From positions 16,243,257 through 16,307,256 of the forward strand of contig NC_135156.1 in NCBI RefSeq assembly GCF_050948215.1: a DNA stretch of 64,000 bases, in the 5' to 3' direction. The position numbers and the translations under genes were made by a program. Shown one piece after another: positions 24,501-36,220 of the stretch. The stretch is from Halictus rubicundus (Eukaryota > Arthropoda > Insecta > Hymenoptera > Halictidae). Below the pieces are notes generated by a model. The model was given only the letters and a program-made list of their open reading frames with translations. It did no database searches and had not been told where the DNA came from. The stretch's first letter is position 1; every line of letters begins with the position of its first letter.

Positions 24501-27500
24501 GCGTTATGGAATTATACGCGCTTCATAATTTAGAAACATTTCATAATTTAGAAAAGCGGCTTAGTAAAGCTGTCACTAATGAAAATAATAGTGCCAGTAT
24601 TCTTGCTGCAATTACATTAAATCCTCACATTAGTCAACGTACACTTGCACAAACATTACATATTAGTCGTTCATCAATTCAACGAATTTTGAAACGGTAA
24701 AAGTATCATCCATATCACATGGTTTTATCACAAGAGAATTCGATAGCAGATTACGATCACCGCGTAAGATTTTGTGAGTGGCTGCAGGGTGTTGTGGAAA
24801 ACGACTTTTTGTGCAAAATACTTTTTTCCGATGAGGCCACTTTTATGAATTCAGGGCATGTAAATAGACATAATCTGCATTATTGGGCCGTGGAAAACCC
24901 AAATTGGATGCGATGTGTTCCCTTTCACTATCGATGGTCTTTAAATGTTTGGTGTGGCCTAACAGGAGATTTTGTGATTGGACCTTATTTTTTCAAGAAA
25001 CTGTAACATCTGCAAGTTATTGTGATTTCTTAAAAAATCATTTGCCTGCGCTTTTGGAAGATGTGCCACTGTACGTTAGAAGAGAAATGTGGTTCCAACA
25101 AGACGGCGCTCCTCCACATTTTGCAATCACCAGGCAATTTTTGAACGAAAAATTTGGGAACAAATGGATAAGTCGTGGGGGACCTCGTCAATGGCCTCCT
25201 CGATCCCCCGATCTAACACCATTAGATTTTTTCTTATGGGGATATGTAAAGGACAAAGTTATGTTTGAACCACCGACGACAAAAGAGGATATGAAACAAA
25301 GAATACTGATGTTTCGAGTAAATAAATGTTTACAAGCCCGTGGTGGACATTTTGAACATTTAATTTAAAGTACATTTTATTTCTTGACGAATAAGCAAAG
25401 GACTCAAGCGCGTATAATTCCATAACGCTATCTCCGAGCGCTTCAAGTACCTACAACTCGAAACTTCAAACTGTTATATCTCATCATGGAAGTATCTGAG
25501 AAAAAAATGTTTCAGACAAAATTGACTTGTTTTTTTCCGGTAGAATCTAAATATGTAACATTTTATAGTGGGTTCCATTTAAAATTACAAAGGTACCTCC
25601 CCTCCCCCGTTAAAGGGGAAGGGAGGCCACTTCACGTTTATGTAGTCAGAAAGGCCCTTCAGTTCCATGCAATTTAAGGCTAAGAACTTTAAAATCGATG
25701 GCATAGTTTTCGAGATATTGAGCTGTTCAGAGTTATGTGGGCCACCCTGTATATGTCGCCGAGGCCTGGATGATAAACGTCACGGAATTATTCCCACTAC
25801 CGCGACCTCGGACGCCGAGGAGCGTAAACATAACATGGCTCGGGTATGTCTCCTGCACGATACACGTCGTTGCCGAGACCCGTGTTGCTGACATATATCG
25901 AGAATTCACTGTATCCGTTCTTCTAGTTCAAATCGTTGTTGAAACATTGTATTACAATACAACGCACCCACTTTACGAAATATTCGAACAACTTAACAGA
26001 ACAATATCTACAACTTTAAACAACAATGTGTTTAAAATTAATTTGACTGCGTTCGAGTAAATTGCGAAATTGTGCACATCACGTGTGCAAGAAAGAATTT
26101 TGTGAAAACACTTGGGTGCACGCGATGTGAGGACTCTCTTCGGCATCCTCTTCATCCGTTTAACTCTTCAGGTGCCGATCGTGAAGAAGCCAGCGGACAC
26201 GCAGAGTACAACGACGCCGCAGCAATCGTCCAGCCGGAGTCTTCCTCCGGAGCTCCAGAAACCGGTCAGCCTGGACTTCAACGACAAGAGGAAGAAGACG
26301 CAGAACTTCAAGGAAATCGTGCAAACGACCCCAACATCGAGTAGCGTAACCGGAAGCCCGAAATTGCCGAGGCATCAGAAAGTTAGGGAGCTCGAGGGCT
26401 CCCGGACGCCAAGCCCCTCATCCGTTTCCAGGAAAAGCAGCTTCGCCTCCCTCTTCAAGGTACCGTTCATCGTCCGAGACTGCTGTAGTCTTTGGCGCAG
26501 GTTCGCGAGCCTCTAGGTCGCTCTTCCAACATCGTCGTTGACATTTATCGTTCGCTGGATCTCTAGGAGGATCGTATTATTATTACGGTAGAAATTCTTC
26601 GTTTATGACATTGTTATCTCCATTTTGTAGTTTTTTTTTTTCACCATCGTCGAACATCATACAATGCTACGATCAATATATTATTTTTCCACTCGTATAA
26701 AAAGAATACGCAACAATCGCGTTGATTGACCTTGAAATAAACTGTATTTCAAAGTAAAATTGAAGGTGAGGCCTTGAAGATCAGCTTTGTACCCTAAAAT
26801 GATTCTCGATTTCTTGATATTGTTCCATAATGAATGTCACGAGGTAAACTTCGCACTGAAATGAGGATTAAAATGACCACGAGTATTTTTTGAAAAGATC
26901 GTAGAAGAGAGACGTTGGTCAGGCTCGATCCTCGATCCTCCTAGGCTCGATTGCTCGGCGTATTGATCGCGATCGATGTGTCAGCTCGAAGGAGGCTCGC
27001 GCCGCGTCCCGCTTGACGCTTGGCCCGCTTGTTTCACCCGCACATGGATTCCTTGCTTTGTCTTTGTAGAAGACCCGCTAGCTTTTTCGAGAAGAGTGTG
27101 TCGCATAACACTGCATGTTCTTGACGATCCGCGTGTTCAACTTTTAAGGGCCGAACAGACAGCAGTGTGTTGAGCCCAGAATCACCGTCGCCGAGCACGA
27201 AACCGCGACGTAGTCTGACCTCGAAGATAAAGGACACCACGGAGAGTCTGCGCAGCAGATCGAAATCGCGCGAGCGCGTCTCGGCGGAGAAAGGCTCGAG
27301 CCTGAAGAAAGACTCGAAGAACAAGGGCGTGTTCTCGTCGACGTTGAGCCTGTTCAAGAAACGCGAGAGGAAGAAGAGCTACGACGAGGCGATCGCGGCC
27401 GCCAGCGGAACCGAGCTGGACGACAGCGGTGGTCATCCTTCGTTGGAGAGCATAGGCAACTTGGAGTTCCGGTTCAACACGGAGAAAGAGAGCAGAAAGG

Positions 27501-30500
27501 ACGACTCGATCTTCATCAGCCTGCACGCGGACGACAGGAACTACGAGGAAGCGTTGCCGTCGGAGAGCGTCTCGATTCCTCTGGAAACGCCGACGAAGTT
27601 GTTGGACGAGTACGAGTCTGAGCCACGAACCGGTAGCATAGTGACCCAGGTGTCCATCGAGCATCATCCGGTACCCACGAAGATCAAGACGGAGGCCCAA
27701 ATCGAGACGACCTCGAGGTACTCGCGGGAGAGCGTCCAGCTGCCTAAAAGCGTCTCGAAGGACTCGGAGATCTCGAGGAGCTCTTCGAAGGACTCCAAGC
27801 TTAGCTCCCAGAGCAAGATTGTCGAGGTTAGATCGTCGGATAGCAGGCCTCCCTCGGAGCACAGAGTGTCCAGCAGCTCGTCCAGAGACTCCGTCTCCGG
27901 CAAGAAGGAGATCACCAAGCCGAAGAGGAAGAGCAAAGAGGTGCAGCCGATAGAACCGCCGGAGAGGATCGATGAGAACCTGCCCCGACAGACACAGCAG
28001 CCCAAGGAACACCCGAAAGAACATCCCAAAGAACTCCCCAAGGAACGTCCGAAGGAACAGCCCAAGGAGCAGGCCAAGGAGACCAAGAGGACAGAGACCC
28101 TAGACGACGGACTCAAACCCGAAGACGGCCTGGTGAAAGCGCCCAGCGTGATCTCCGATCTCGATCACAACAGCTCCGAGTCGGAACGGGACTCCGAGAT
28201 CGAGTTCGTCAGGAACAAGGCCGAGAAGATCGTGCAGGAGCTGCCCGACGAGAGGAAAGGATTGTTTTACGAGGAGAGCTTCGAGGAGGATCTACCCTAC
28301 GTACCGACCACCCTACCTTTAGAGAAAAGCGTGGCTGTGCCGATCCTGCCTGTGAAACAACGACTTCAAGAAATTAGGTAGGTCCCAACGACGGCGAGCC
28401 TCCACCACTGACGGTGGAGATTCCGAGTTTTTCATAGTGTTCGCTAACCTGTTCGTTTTATTTGGGTTTATTGGCTTCGGTCCGACCGGTGCGAGGGAGT
28501 CGCCTAACTTTGCTAGGTTCGCGATTCTTTTCGAACGAGACTGTACAGTGTTTCGTTCTCGGTCTTTGGTGTACAGATTTGTTGGTGTTTCGACTATGCA
28601 CAGGATTTTTTATAAGCGGGAAGAGTCAGAATTGAGATTGCTAGAAATAATTACGTGATGGTAGCAGTTCTCCTTTATTGATGCTTATCCTAACAGAATT
28701 AGGCGACTCAACTTCTGCACGGTCGGTACACCTAACCCTCCTACGTCGTTCAGACTACTAGCGAAACTTTGACCTTGAGAACATCGATGGGTATCCATCT
28801 TGTAAATAACACTGTCCGACAACCTCGAAATTAATGTTGGACAGTGCGATTCAGACAGTTGATGCGTAATTAAAACACGAAGAGTAACTTGTGGCAGTAG
28901 CCATTGCTAGACTGCGGATTTCATGCATTAATGATAAACACGCGAAGCGAAGATCACACATTTTCGTTTCACTTTTGTTTCGTCGAGTCGACTTGGAGCG
29001 TTTCTATTTCGCACGAAGATCCGCAGTGTAGCCGTTACGGTGATCACGATAGCAACAATTGGTTTGTGAACGATGCGTAGAACGATACCAATCGAGAGGC
29101 CGCGGTCCACGACGCCCATAAACCCGACGCTGCTCGACGAGTTCGTGATGCAGACGTCGCTCGACGAGCGTCGCATCGAGAAGATGAAGATCTCGCTGCC
29201 GCGGGAGGACAGCCGCAAGCTGAAGAGCCCGCGGAAGCATGCAGCGAATACTTTCTCTGAGTTCGCGGGCAAAGTGACCGACGCGAGTCGCAAGGCCGCG
29301 GGCAAGTCGCCGAGTCCACCGCCACTGCCACCGAGAGCGCCAGCTAGACCTAGCAATTGGATCAACTTCGAGGAGATACCGGAGAAGAGGAAAGCGCCGA
29401 AGAGGATCCAAACGGTACCGCGAACCGAGGACGAGCCGAAGTCCGGCGGGTACAGCTACGTGCAGCCAGAAGAGTGCAGGTACGAATTAATTAGCTGCGC
29501 GAGTCGACTCGTCACGCCATTTCCATTCATTCATTCATCCCCGACTCGTTCATGTCGAGCCTGCCAAATCTTGATTCTAGTACTTCGATCACAAAGCCTT
29601 TCGGATTCCAAACCCTCGGACGGCGGACTATTCTTACAACTACAGTGCTCTCGCCGTAACCGTCGCGAATGTCTCTGCCGTAACTGTGAGAACGTTATCC
29701 CCACCACTGGGGCGTCGACGAGCGAGTGGTCGAGTACGATCACAACTTCTGGACTCGACATTTACGGTAGAGGCACACGAATTCTTAACTTCGCCTATTA
29801 TACACAAGCAATTGTGATCGTAACTATATCGCGCTTGGTGTCATTTTAATCAGAAAAACGCGACAAATACGACAGTAAAAGTTTCGTTAAAAGAAAAATT
29901 AGAAAAGTTGCGATCTTTTAATCCCTCGCTGGCTTGGTTCCAAGGGGAACGAGAAGTGGGGATGAAATTTCGACAGTTACGGTAGAGGTCTTCGTCGACA
30001 GTTACGGAGATGGTACTGCAACATCTCGTATGCGACAACCTAACGATTCTCACCGGGCGTGTCGTGTGAACAGCTAACTGACCAGGTGCAAAATCGATCG
30101 GCAGGTGCGAGTGTCACAAAGAGTCTCGTCGAGCGTCGCTGAGGGAAGCCGCGGCGACCAGGACATCGTCCTCGTGCAGCAGCAACGGCGAACGATCGTG
30201 CAACGGCGACAACTGCACGATGCCGGCGTCCGGATCGGTGGATCGTGCCAGCATCGTCAGGTAAACGCGCCCGGGTACGATCGTCGATCACAACGGCACC
30301 GTTCCGTAGGACACACGTCGAAGACGCTAGTGATGAGTAGAAGTCTGTTTCTGTACTTTCAGTGACAGCTCGCTGGAGTGTAGCCTGAGCATCGAGGAGG
30401 GCACGCAAACCCTTCTCGCGGCGGACTCCTCGTCGCGACCTTTCGGCATGGACCTCGACGTACGGTCGAACAGGTCCAGCATCGTGTCCCAGGACGAGAC

Positions 30501-30522
30501 TGACGAGATCCAGCACCAATAA
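18504..30522 (+). CDS. Large disordered Ser/Lys/Glu-rich protein, nine exons, function unknown
   Basis: I do not recognise the family. Nine exons join with consistent phases: 18504-18593, 18968-19142, 22929-23256, 23778-24081, 26172-26459, 27149-28377, 29081-29479, 30105-30260 and 30363-30522. Together they encode 1042 residues ending in TAA. All introns are GT-AG. The start is the first ATG after an acceptor at 18474, so a non-coding upstream exon is likely. The protein has no signal peptide or membrane segment. It is rich in S, K, E and P. Features in order: an ordered-looking SPSPHKCLLETSFCG motif near residue 200, a basic RSRSKSRE stretch near 420, a PKE-type repeat near 680-707, a proline-rich PPPLPPRAP segment near 880 (possible SH3 ligand) and a small Cys cluster (CECH) near 940. 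A cytoskeletal or scaffold role is a guess. The introns carry MITEs and a mariner element. The acceptor at 30084 is an alternative for exon 8 but would break the frame. Confidence 0.75.
18800..18920. repeat. Low-complexity CCAACCA/ACCACC repeat
   Basis: A run of CCAACCA- and CCACCA-type short repeats lies in the first intron of the large gene. The long frames it creates on both strands (poly-Pro/Asn/Thr-like and Trp/Gly-rich) are artefacts of the repeat. Confidence 0.85.
19400..19576. mobile_element. MITE, TACAGTG/CTCGAT family, copy 3
   Basis: It starts TACAGTGATTTCTCGATATA and ends ATCGGGAATTCACTGTA, an inverted pair. The interior shares AAGGCCTGGACGAT and ATCCCCACTACCGCGG with copy 2. Confidence 0.8.
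21053..21115 (-). repeat. tRNA-like remnant
   Basis: On the minus strand there is a good B box (GGTTCAAATCC), and upstream a possible anticodon arm with loop CTGTCAG (would read GTC, Asp-like). The acceptor stem is not convincing. It may be a tRNA pseudogene or the head of a SINE. Confidence 0.35.
23333..23521. mobile_element. MITE, TACAGTG/CTCGAT family, copy 4
   Basis: It begins TACAGTGTTTACTCGATAC and ends GTATCGAGTAAACGCTGT, giving a clear inverted pair of about 18 bp. It lies in intron 3 of the large gene. The interior is more diverged from the other copies. Confidence 0.75.
24181..25749 (+). mobile_element. Mariner/Tc1-type transposon with long inverted repeats
   Basis: The element is flanked by TA (24179-24180 and 25750-25751). 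Its ends are CAGGGTGGCCCACATAAC and the reverse complement. The inverted repeats run to about 24523 on the left and from about 25406 on the right, roughly 343 bp each and nearly identical. The interior carries a damaged transposase frame. It sits in intron 4 of the large gene in the same orientation. Confidence 0.9.
24506..25368 (+). pseudogene. Broken mariner-family transposase
   Basis: The N-terminal helix-turn-helix part (HISQRTLAQTLHISRSSIQR) is followed by an in-frame stop (TAA at 24698). The same frame then resumes through the first catalytic Asp (FSDEATF). A frameshift at a T run near 24990 moves the rest to another frame, which contains FQQDGAPPH and PPRSPDLTPLDF, the second and third acidic positions about 35 residues apart. 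The C-terminus appears shortened by an internal deletion before GGHFEHLI. The N-terminal region usual for such transposases is missing, and the first ATG lies inside the left inverted repeat. This copy cannot make an active enzyme. Confidence 0.9.
28810..28846. repeat. Minimal inverted-repeat pair with foldback-element tips
   Basis: CACTGTCCGAC and GTTGGACAGTG face each other across only about 15 bp. These tips match the ends of the 1.1-kb foldback element at 4471-5614. It lies in intron 6 of the large gene. Confidence 0.55.
28908..29030. mobile_element. MITE, AGACTGCGG family, copy 3
   Basis: TAGACTGCGGATTTCATGCA at the left, AAGATCCGCAGTGTA at the right, about 123 bp in all. It sits just upstream of exon 7 of the large gene, ending about 50 bp before the acceptor. 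Confidence 0.7.
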
Positions 30523-30633
30523 TTCATTTCACGGCACGCCTCCCACGCCTTACTTCTTTCCTCCTGTTCAACAGATTTCTCTCCTCCTCGTTGAGACTCC
30601 TTCGGCCGAGTTCTCGTCAAGCTCTTCGCAATC

Positions 30634-30635
30634 TC

Positions 30636-30667
<32 letters not shown>

Positions 30668-30670
30668 GTC
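30634..30670. repeat. (CT)n microsatellite
   Basis: A nearly perfect CT dinucleotide run of about 37 bp lies just downstream of the stop codon of the large gene. Confidence 0.9.
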
Positions 30671-31676
30671 CATCATTCAGTTTTCGGCGGCGTTCTGAGC
30701 ACCCGGACCGAACCACTTCGGCTCCCCTTTTGATCGCTATACTTCAGGCATGGTCGGGAACTTTGTCGCAGAAGCTGGATCAAAAAATATTATTTGGGAT
30801 TTTTACCGCGGCAATTTTATCTTTTACTAACACCGCTCTTTACTCGAACAAACCATCTCCGAGTTTGAACGAAGATAAAAACCTTTTGGAACGAAGAGTA
30901 TGTTTGAGACAGAAGACGGTTAATTTCTGTTCGTTGCACGACATTTTTTACCTAGAAAAGAGACTTGCCCAATTATACTGTGCTAGGAGCGCTCGCGGAA
31001 CGGTAGGGCGGGGTTAGGGGCGTGACATCGCGTGGATACGGTGGTGGGGACGCGACGTCCGAGCCTGAGTGGCCGCGCGACGCGAGAGGCCGTACAGTGG
31101 GGGGTAGTTTCTCCGCCTTCTAACGAGCTCGTGCTCCCAGGAGCTGCCACAAGTGCTCCCGCTCGTTCTCGTACTGTATTTTCTCCGTTTTATCGCATTT
31201 CTATGAGAGTGGAGATAGAACAACTTCCACTTCGAGAAATCTTGCTCTGTTTCTGGAATGCTGAGACGTTAAGTGTATTACGTTTCCTGCCCATGCCTGG
31301 TGTATCGAATGAAGGACAGTACAGAGTCGTTCGACGTCTCGAGACGTTGTTGTCACTTTTCCCAAATTTTTGACACGTTGACCATAACGATCAACGATCC
31401 TGTTTGTTTCCTTGCAAACGACCGATGCCCACACTGGAAGATCTTCAAGAACAATGCGCGCAATCGGTCGATTTCAAGGGAATTCCGGACGTTCGTTCCG
31501 GCATCTTCTTTTGCTATCTCTCGCGCGATTGAACAGTTGTAAATACGTTGTAATAGCGGAACGTTGCTATACTCGCGACATTTTTAGTCTAAGAGCGTAC
31601 CTTCCACGAGAACTCGTTCGTTTCCTCGTTATCTAGATTCCACGTTACCTTTTACGGACAGAAGCATGCTTGCTCG

Positions 31677-31722
31677 TGTGTGTGTGTGTGCGTACGCGTG
31701 TGCGCGCGCGCCCGCGCGCGCG
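31677..31722. repeat. (TG)n/(CG)n alternating purine-pyrimidine run
   Basis: Alternating TG, then CG dinucleotides, span about 45 bp. Such sequence can adopt Z-DNA, which is a property of the composition and not evidence of function. Confidence 0.8.
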
Positions 31723-34700
31723 TGATGACCAAAAATGCTTCCTTACGGTAGAAAAGGCAGTGTACAAGCGACATCCGCAAATGGCAGCGCACGGTGGCTC
31801 GCGATGGATCGACTCTCTATCATCGACCAGCTTCATATCATGTAGGTAGAACTTTAGCTCTGTAAGTGTTTTTTCCGTCGAGCTGTAAAATTTATCGAAT
31901 GTTGAAAGTATATATACGATCGTTATCGGCGCCGGGTCGCTTGGAACCGCTCCAGCGAGCCAGAGCCACACTCGACTTCCGGTCTTGAAAATTTTCGGAA
32001 AGCATTCCAACGTTCACTAAATCATACCAGTTCCTTCGAAATTCAATTCCTAAAAATCACGGTGAATTATTCATTGATTTACGCGGAGCAATTGAATTCA
32101 AATTTTAACCTGATTGCTTCTCGACGACTTTCCAATATGGCCGCCGTTGGTCACAACACTCGACTCTACGGAAATATCGTGAAAGTTCCTCCTTCGTTTC
32201 ACTAACAAATTAGTAGAATCTGTTCGTTAAGCCTTCTCGACTTTATTATAATTTATTATAATGCTTCGTCTTTCAATAATTAGTAACATTTATTCACAAT
32301 TTCGTTTAACGCCACCATGCACTAAAATTTTGTTCACGAATCAAGAATCAAACGGACAGGTACGAGGAAAATTGCCGATCTTTGCAAAACGCGTCGGGCT
32401 CGCGGAAGTCGAGGAATTCCGCACGCGTTCCGCAGTCAATGGTCGCGCGCGATCGATAGCTCATGCTACCAGTATTACTCAAGAGTGTGGCGCGCGATCG
32501 AGGATTCGCGTGCACGTCATATCCTTCGAATTCGAGTGTTTTTTCTCTAGGTATCACTATTTTGTCGGTCGCCAGCCACCGTTCGCCAACAGCGAGCGAT
32601 CAGGAACGGTTTGCCACGAGAACGGAACTCGAGGGCAGCGATTAGTTAGCGAGCTTAGATGCAAGACAGAATCAAACAACCACGAGCGGTCGGGATCGAT
32701 CGATCCTGCTTCCAGAAGAACGAACAAACGGCCACTTTATCCTGTCAATTAAAATGTTAAACGCAATGTACCTCTTTCGTCGTTTACTAGAACAATTTAG
32801 CGACGTAATTAAGCGTCAACAAAATTCATTTGACTCGATTGATTGACTTTACGTAAACTGCCAAATCGTGGACGTCATACTTGTCTGATGGACTAGGCCA
32901 AATACAGCCACAAATCTCGCAAACGACGAACACTTTCGGTGTTATTAATTGTATTAACCGAGAGCTATAAAATAGTTCCAAAATGGCCAAAGATCTTGAA
33001 AAAGACGAGCAATTTTAGTATTAACCGTGGTATTCGTTAACTATAAATTACAAGTTACGTCCGTTCGAACGAAATTATTTCATTTTGCTTTGAGATTTTG
33101 TTTTAAAGGAGTAACCTAATTTCAGGATTGACAGAGTGAACGGTTGACAGTGTCGGTGATGCTCTTTCGGGAGAGATCGATTCCGCTCGGTGGAAGTTGA
33201 CCTAAAGAGTACAAGGTAGTAGCGGTAATTGTAAAGTTTAATGGAGATCGTATGGTCGATAGGGATCTTGTTAATTTAGCTGAGCGAGCGAGCTACGGTG
33301 TATCCGCTGTACGGTTTAGGGTAAATTAGGCGACGAGGATGAATGCGAATCTCGCGGCGTCCCAGGAGATCGCGAGTAACGATGATCGTCGCGAAACGGT
33401 GAACGTTTCCGGCGGACTAGATCGCTGTTCCGTGCTTTTTCCGTTTGTCGATCGTAGTAGGAGGATCCAGTAGAGGTCGAAAGTCAGCGGGGCCACCCTA
33501 GAGGGTGTCCTTGTCGCGTTTAGGCGAACTCTCCGCGACGATGGGGCCTGCGCGCCCCGCTCGCGAGAAAGTAACGAGGACCGTCGTGTTTAACAATTTC
33601 TGCTCAACAATTGCGTTTCTTCGACTACGTTAGCTCTGTGTACAACAAAAACACTGTGTTCAAAATGGAATTCGACCGCGGGGGAAACGCGTGTCGTGCT
33701 GACGCACCGGAAGTCGGCGCGCGGCGACGCCGGAAACGGCTCCATTTTGTCAGGAATCTCTCGAGGAATCGATCGAAACTCGAATTTCGTGGCTCGAGTC
33801 TTCAGTCTCCTCGGGTTCGAGACGTTCGAAATTTTCTTTCCTGTCGTTGTTCCTTTGTTAACGATCCGAGAATGCCATTAACGGACTCATCGCAAAACGG
33901 AGCATCAGATCTTCCTTAATCGTCAATCGGATATACGGCAAGGCTGTTTCCGTTGCAGAAACTTGTTTGCAATTCACAGGATTCCTCTCGAGCTCTCCCG
34001 TGTACTAGGAATTGAGTCATTGTTCTACTTTTCATCCTCGCCCTCGGACAAAGAGAACGATTAGTAATTAGTAGTGTTTTTTCCTTGAATGTCGGTGTGC
34101 GTAGCTTCATCTCTTCGTCGATCGTTCATCCGGGAACCACGCTCGTCGCCGCCATCTTCGCGACTCGCGACGTGGAATGATGAATCGAGAAAGTCTTCTG
34201 GAGATCGTCTGTCGCGCAGACGAGCCCTTGCTATTCTCTAAGATCTTTCTCGATCAAAGATGAACGCTGTGGAACCGCTGAACTCTCTTTCGGGTCACAC
34301 TAAACAATTTCTGCGATTTTATGTTCATGTACCGAAACGATCTCCGAACATTTAGGAACGAGCGTATGCTCTTCTTCTGGCAATGTTCGTTCGAATCGTG
34401 GCCCTCTGGGGCAATCTGGTGAGCTCCCGGGGCCAAGAGAGTCTCCAAAGATGGATACGTCACCACGCCGAGAACTATAAGAATAAAACGAGGGTGTGAC
34501 TCAAGGATTTACACTTGGACACCAAGTCTTCCAAGAGAACGAGACAACAGTTGTCACCCTGAAGAATGAAACGATGCGCAGAGGTAAAGGCACAGGTTCC
34601 ACCGCGTTTTATCTTCGAGCTCCCGTCACTCCACGGCCCCGTGTCGCACAGGTAACAGGAGATGACCCCTTTCCGTCCTTCGTTTAGGAAAGAAAGGGGA

Positions 34701-35937
34701 GAACGAGGAGCACTTGTTGGGATTCACCCTCGTAACCACGATCCAGCCTCCCCTTAGCATTCGCGATTACTTTTAAGGGACTCGACTACTCGAGGATGTC
34801 TAAAAAAGTGTTTAAATGTTTCTACCGTTCTGTAAATAAAGCATCGGAGAGCGCATATCTTGAGAACGCTGTGAGACGAGGTATGAGAGGAGAAAGAGAG
34901 ACGGAAAGAATGAGTATGTGTGAATGAGAGAGTCGGAGAGAAAGAGCGAGAGAAAAACAACCGGAGAAAGAGAATAAATGTTTGCGTATACCGACGGGTG
35001 GCTCAATCATTTCAAATCGCGTTCCTCTAGACTCTAGAATGCTCTCTCGCCTTCGGAAAATTGTAAAGAGCTAATTGATTAGCGCAGAAGCTTTAGCTGG
35101 TAACGTTACGTACAAATTCGGGGCTGGTGATCGGCCGCGGGTCGAGAACTACGATGGCAGCCATATTGTCGGTTTCTTTCGTCTTTCAAAAAAATCACAA
35201 TAGACAAAGAAGATTTCGAGATTGACAGGGATACGAAAGGGGAAGTTCTCGACACGAGGTTCGATCGGGTCCTCGTCGGAGCCGGAAGTCTCGCACGCCA
35301 TTTTGTTGTTCGTCGCCACGAGCGACGCCATGTTCGAGGTCGGAGGATTTACGGGGAAAACACGAGGTTACGGTGTATCGTTAATCGAGACATTGCAACC
35401 GGCCGGGGCGAAACGAGAAACACCACAAAAGGGAGAAAGATAAAACGGGAGACAAAAGTAAATAGAAAAAAAAAAAAGAGAGAAAGAGGCGGTTCAAAAG
35501 AAGTGCGTCGCGTAGAAACATGCGAGAAGGTTCTTCGTCGTGGACGGCTCTAACAGCCTGTTATTTTCTGAGGAACAGCATTCATTATTCCTATAGAGTC
35601 TATTCTTATAAATAATCTTTCGACTGAGTTCCCGCGTCGACCACCGGAAGTGTCCGTACGATCACGAGAGCCCGATGTTCGAGCGCGCTGTGAAACAAAA
35701 ATCGTGAACAAACAATGAAAACGAAAGAAAGAGAGATCAAGATTTTTCGCTGTATATATGTCTGTTTATTCTTAAAAGAAATTATACGGCTAATTATATT
35801 GATTCCATTCAGAACAGAAAAAACAAAAATTACAAATTATATATGTATATATAAATATAGAGACTACGAATTCACCGTTGACGAAGGGGGAAAGAAAAAA
35901 TAGAAAAGCGGACGAGAATAAATGGCGAGAAGCGAGT

Positions 35938-35972
35938 AGAGAGAGAGAGAGTGAGAGAGAGAGAGAGAGAGA
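35938..35972. repeat. (GA)n microsatellite
   Basis: GA repeats with one GT interruption span about 35 bp between the large + strand gene and the minus-strand cluster. Confidence 0.9.
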
Positions 35973-36214
35973 ATGCATTATGAAAGAAACGATACGGTAA
36001 TTCTATACGATATTTCGAGAAAGCACATCCGTTTAAGGAATTGTTACAGAATGATTCAAATAAATATTATCTTAAAAAGTACAGATGTAAAAGGGCGGCG
36101 TCAAGGATGGATTGTTAACGAGCGCGAAGCAGCTTCCAATCCGATCGATCCGTGTTGATTTTCTCCATCCTTTTTCGACTACTATCGTGTATCAATCATT
36201 ATGTACCGATTCGT

Positions 36215-36220
36215 TTTATT
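36215..36220 (-). terminator. Polyadenylation signal overlapping a stop codon
   Basis: On the minus strand AATAAA spans 36220-36215 and contains the TAA stop (36218-36216) of the small membrane-protein gene, implying a very short 3' UTR if it is used. Confidence 0.45.

Larger units (their letters stand above)
24163..25913. mobile_element. MITE, TACAGTG/CTCGAT family, copy 5, split by mariner
   Basis: The left fragment 24163-24180 (TACAGTGATTTCTCTATA) continues across the mariner element at 25750 with ATGTCGCCGAGGCCTGG and ends at 25913 with TATCGAGAATTCACTGTA. Removing the mariner element and one TA restores a MITE of about 180 bp like copies 2 and 3. Confidence 0.8.
30523..36214 (+). other. 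Probable long 3' UTR and intergenic region
   Basis: No coding region is supported. A polyadenylation signal AATAAA at about 34836 on the + strand could end a 4.3-kb 3' UTR of the upstream gene, but nearer sites cannot be excluded. The region contains (CT)n at about 30634-30670, a (TG)n/(CG)n run at about 31677-31722 and (GA)n at about 35938-35972. Confidence 0.4.

Noticed and set aside
27182..28024. 280-residue open frame on the minus strand
   Set aside because: It is the antisense shadow of the large sixth exon of the + strand gene, Arg/Leu-rich as expected from such a shadow.
29073..29849. 258-residue frame read as a separate gene
   Set aside because: Only 29081-29479 is coding, as exon 7; the rest is intron read-through past a GTACGA donor.
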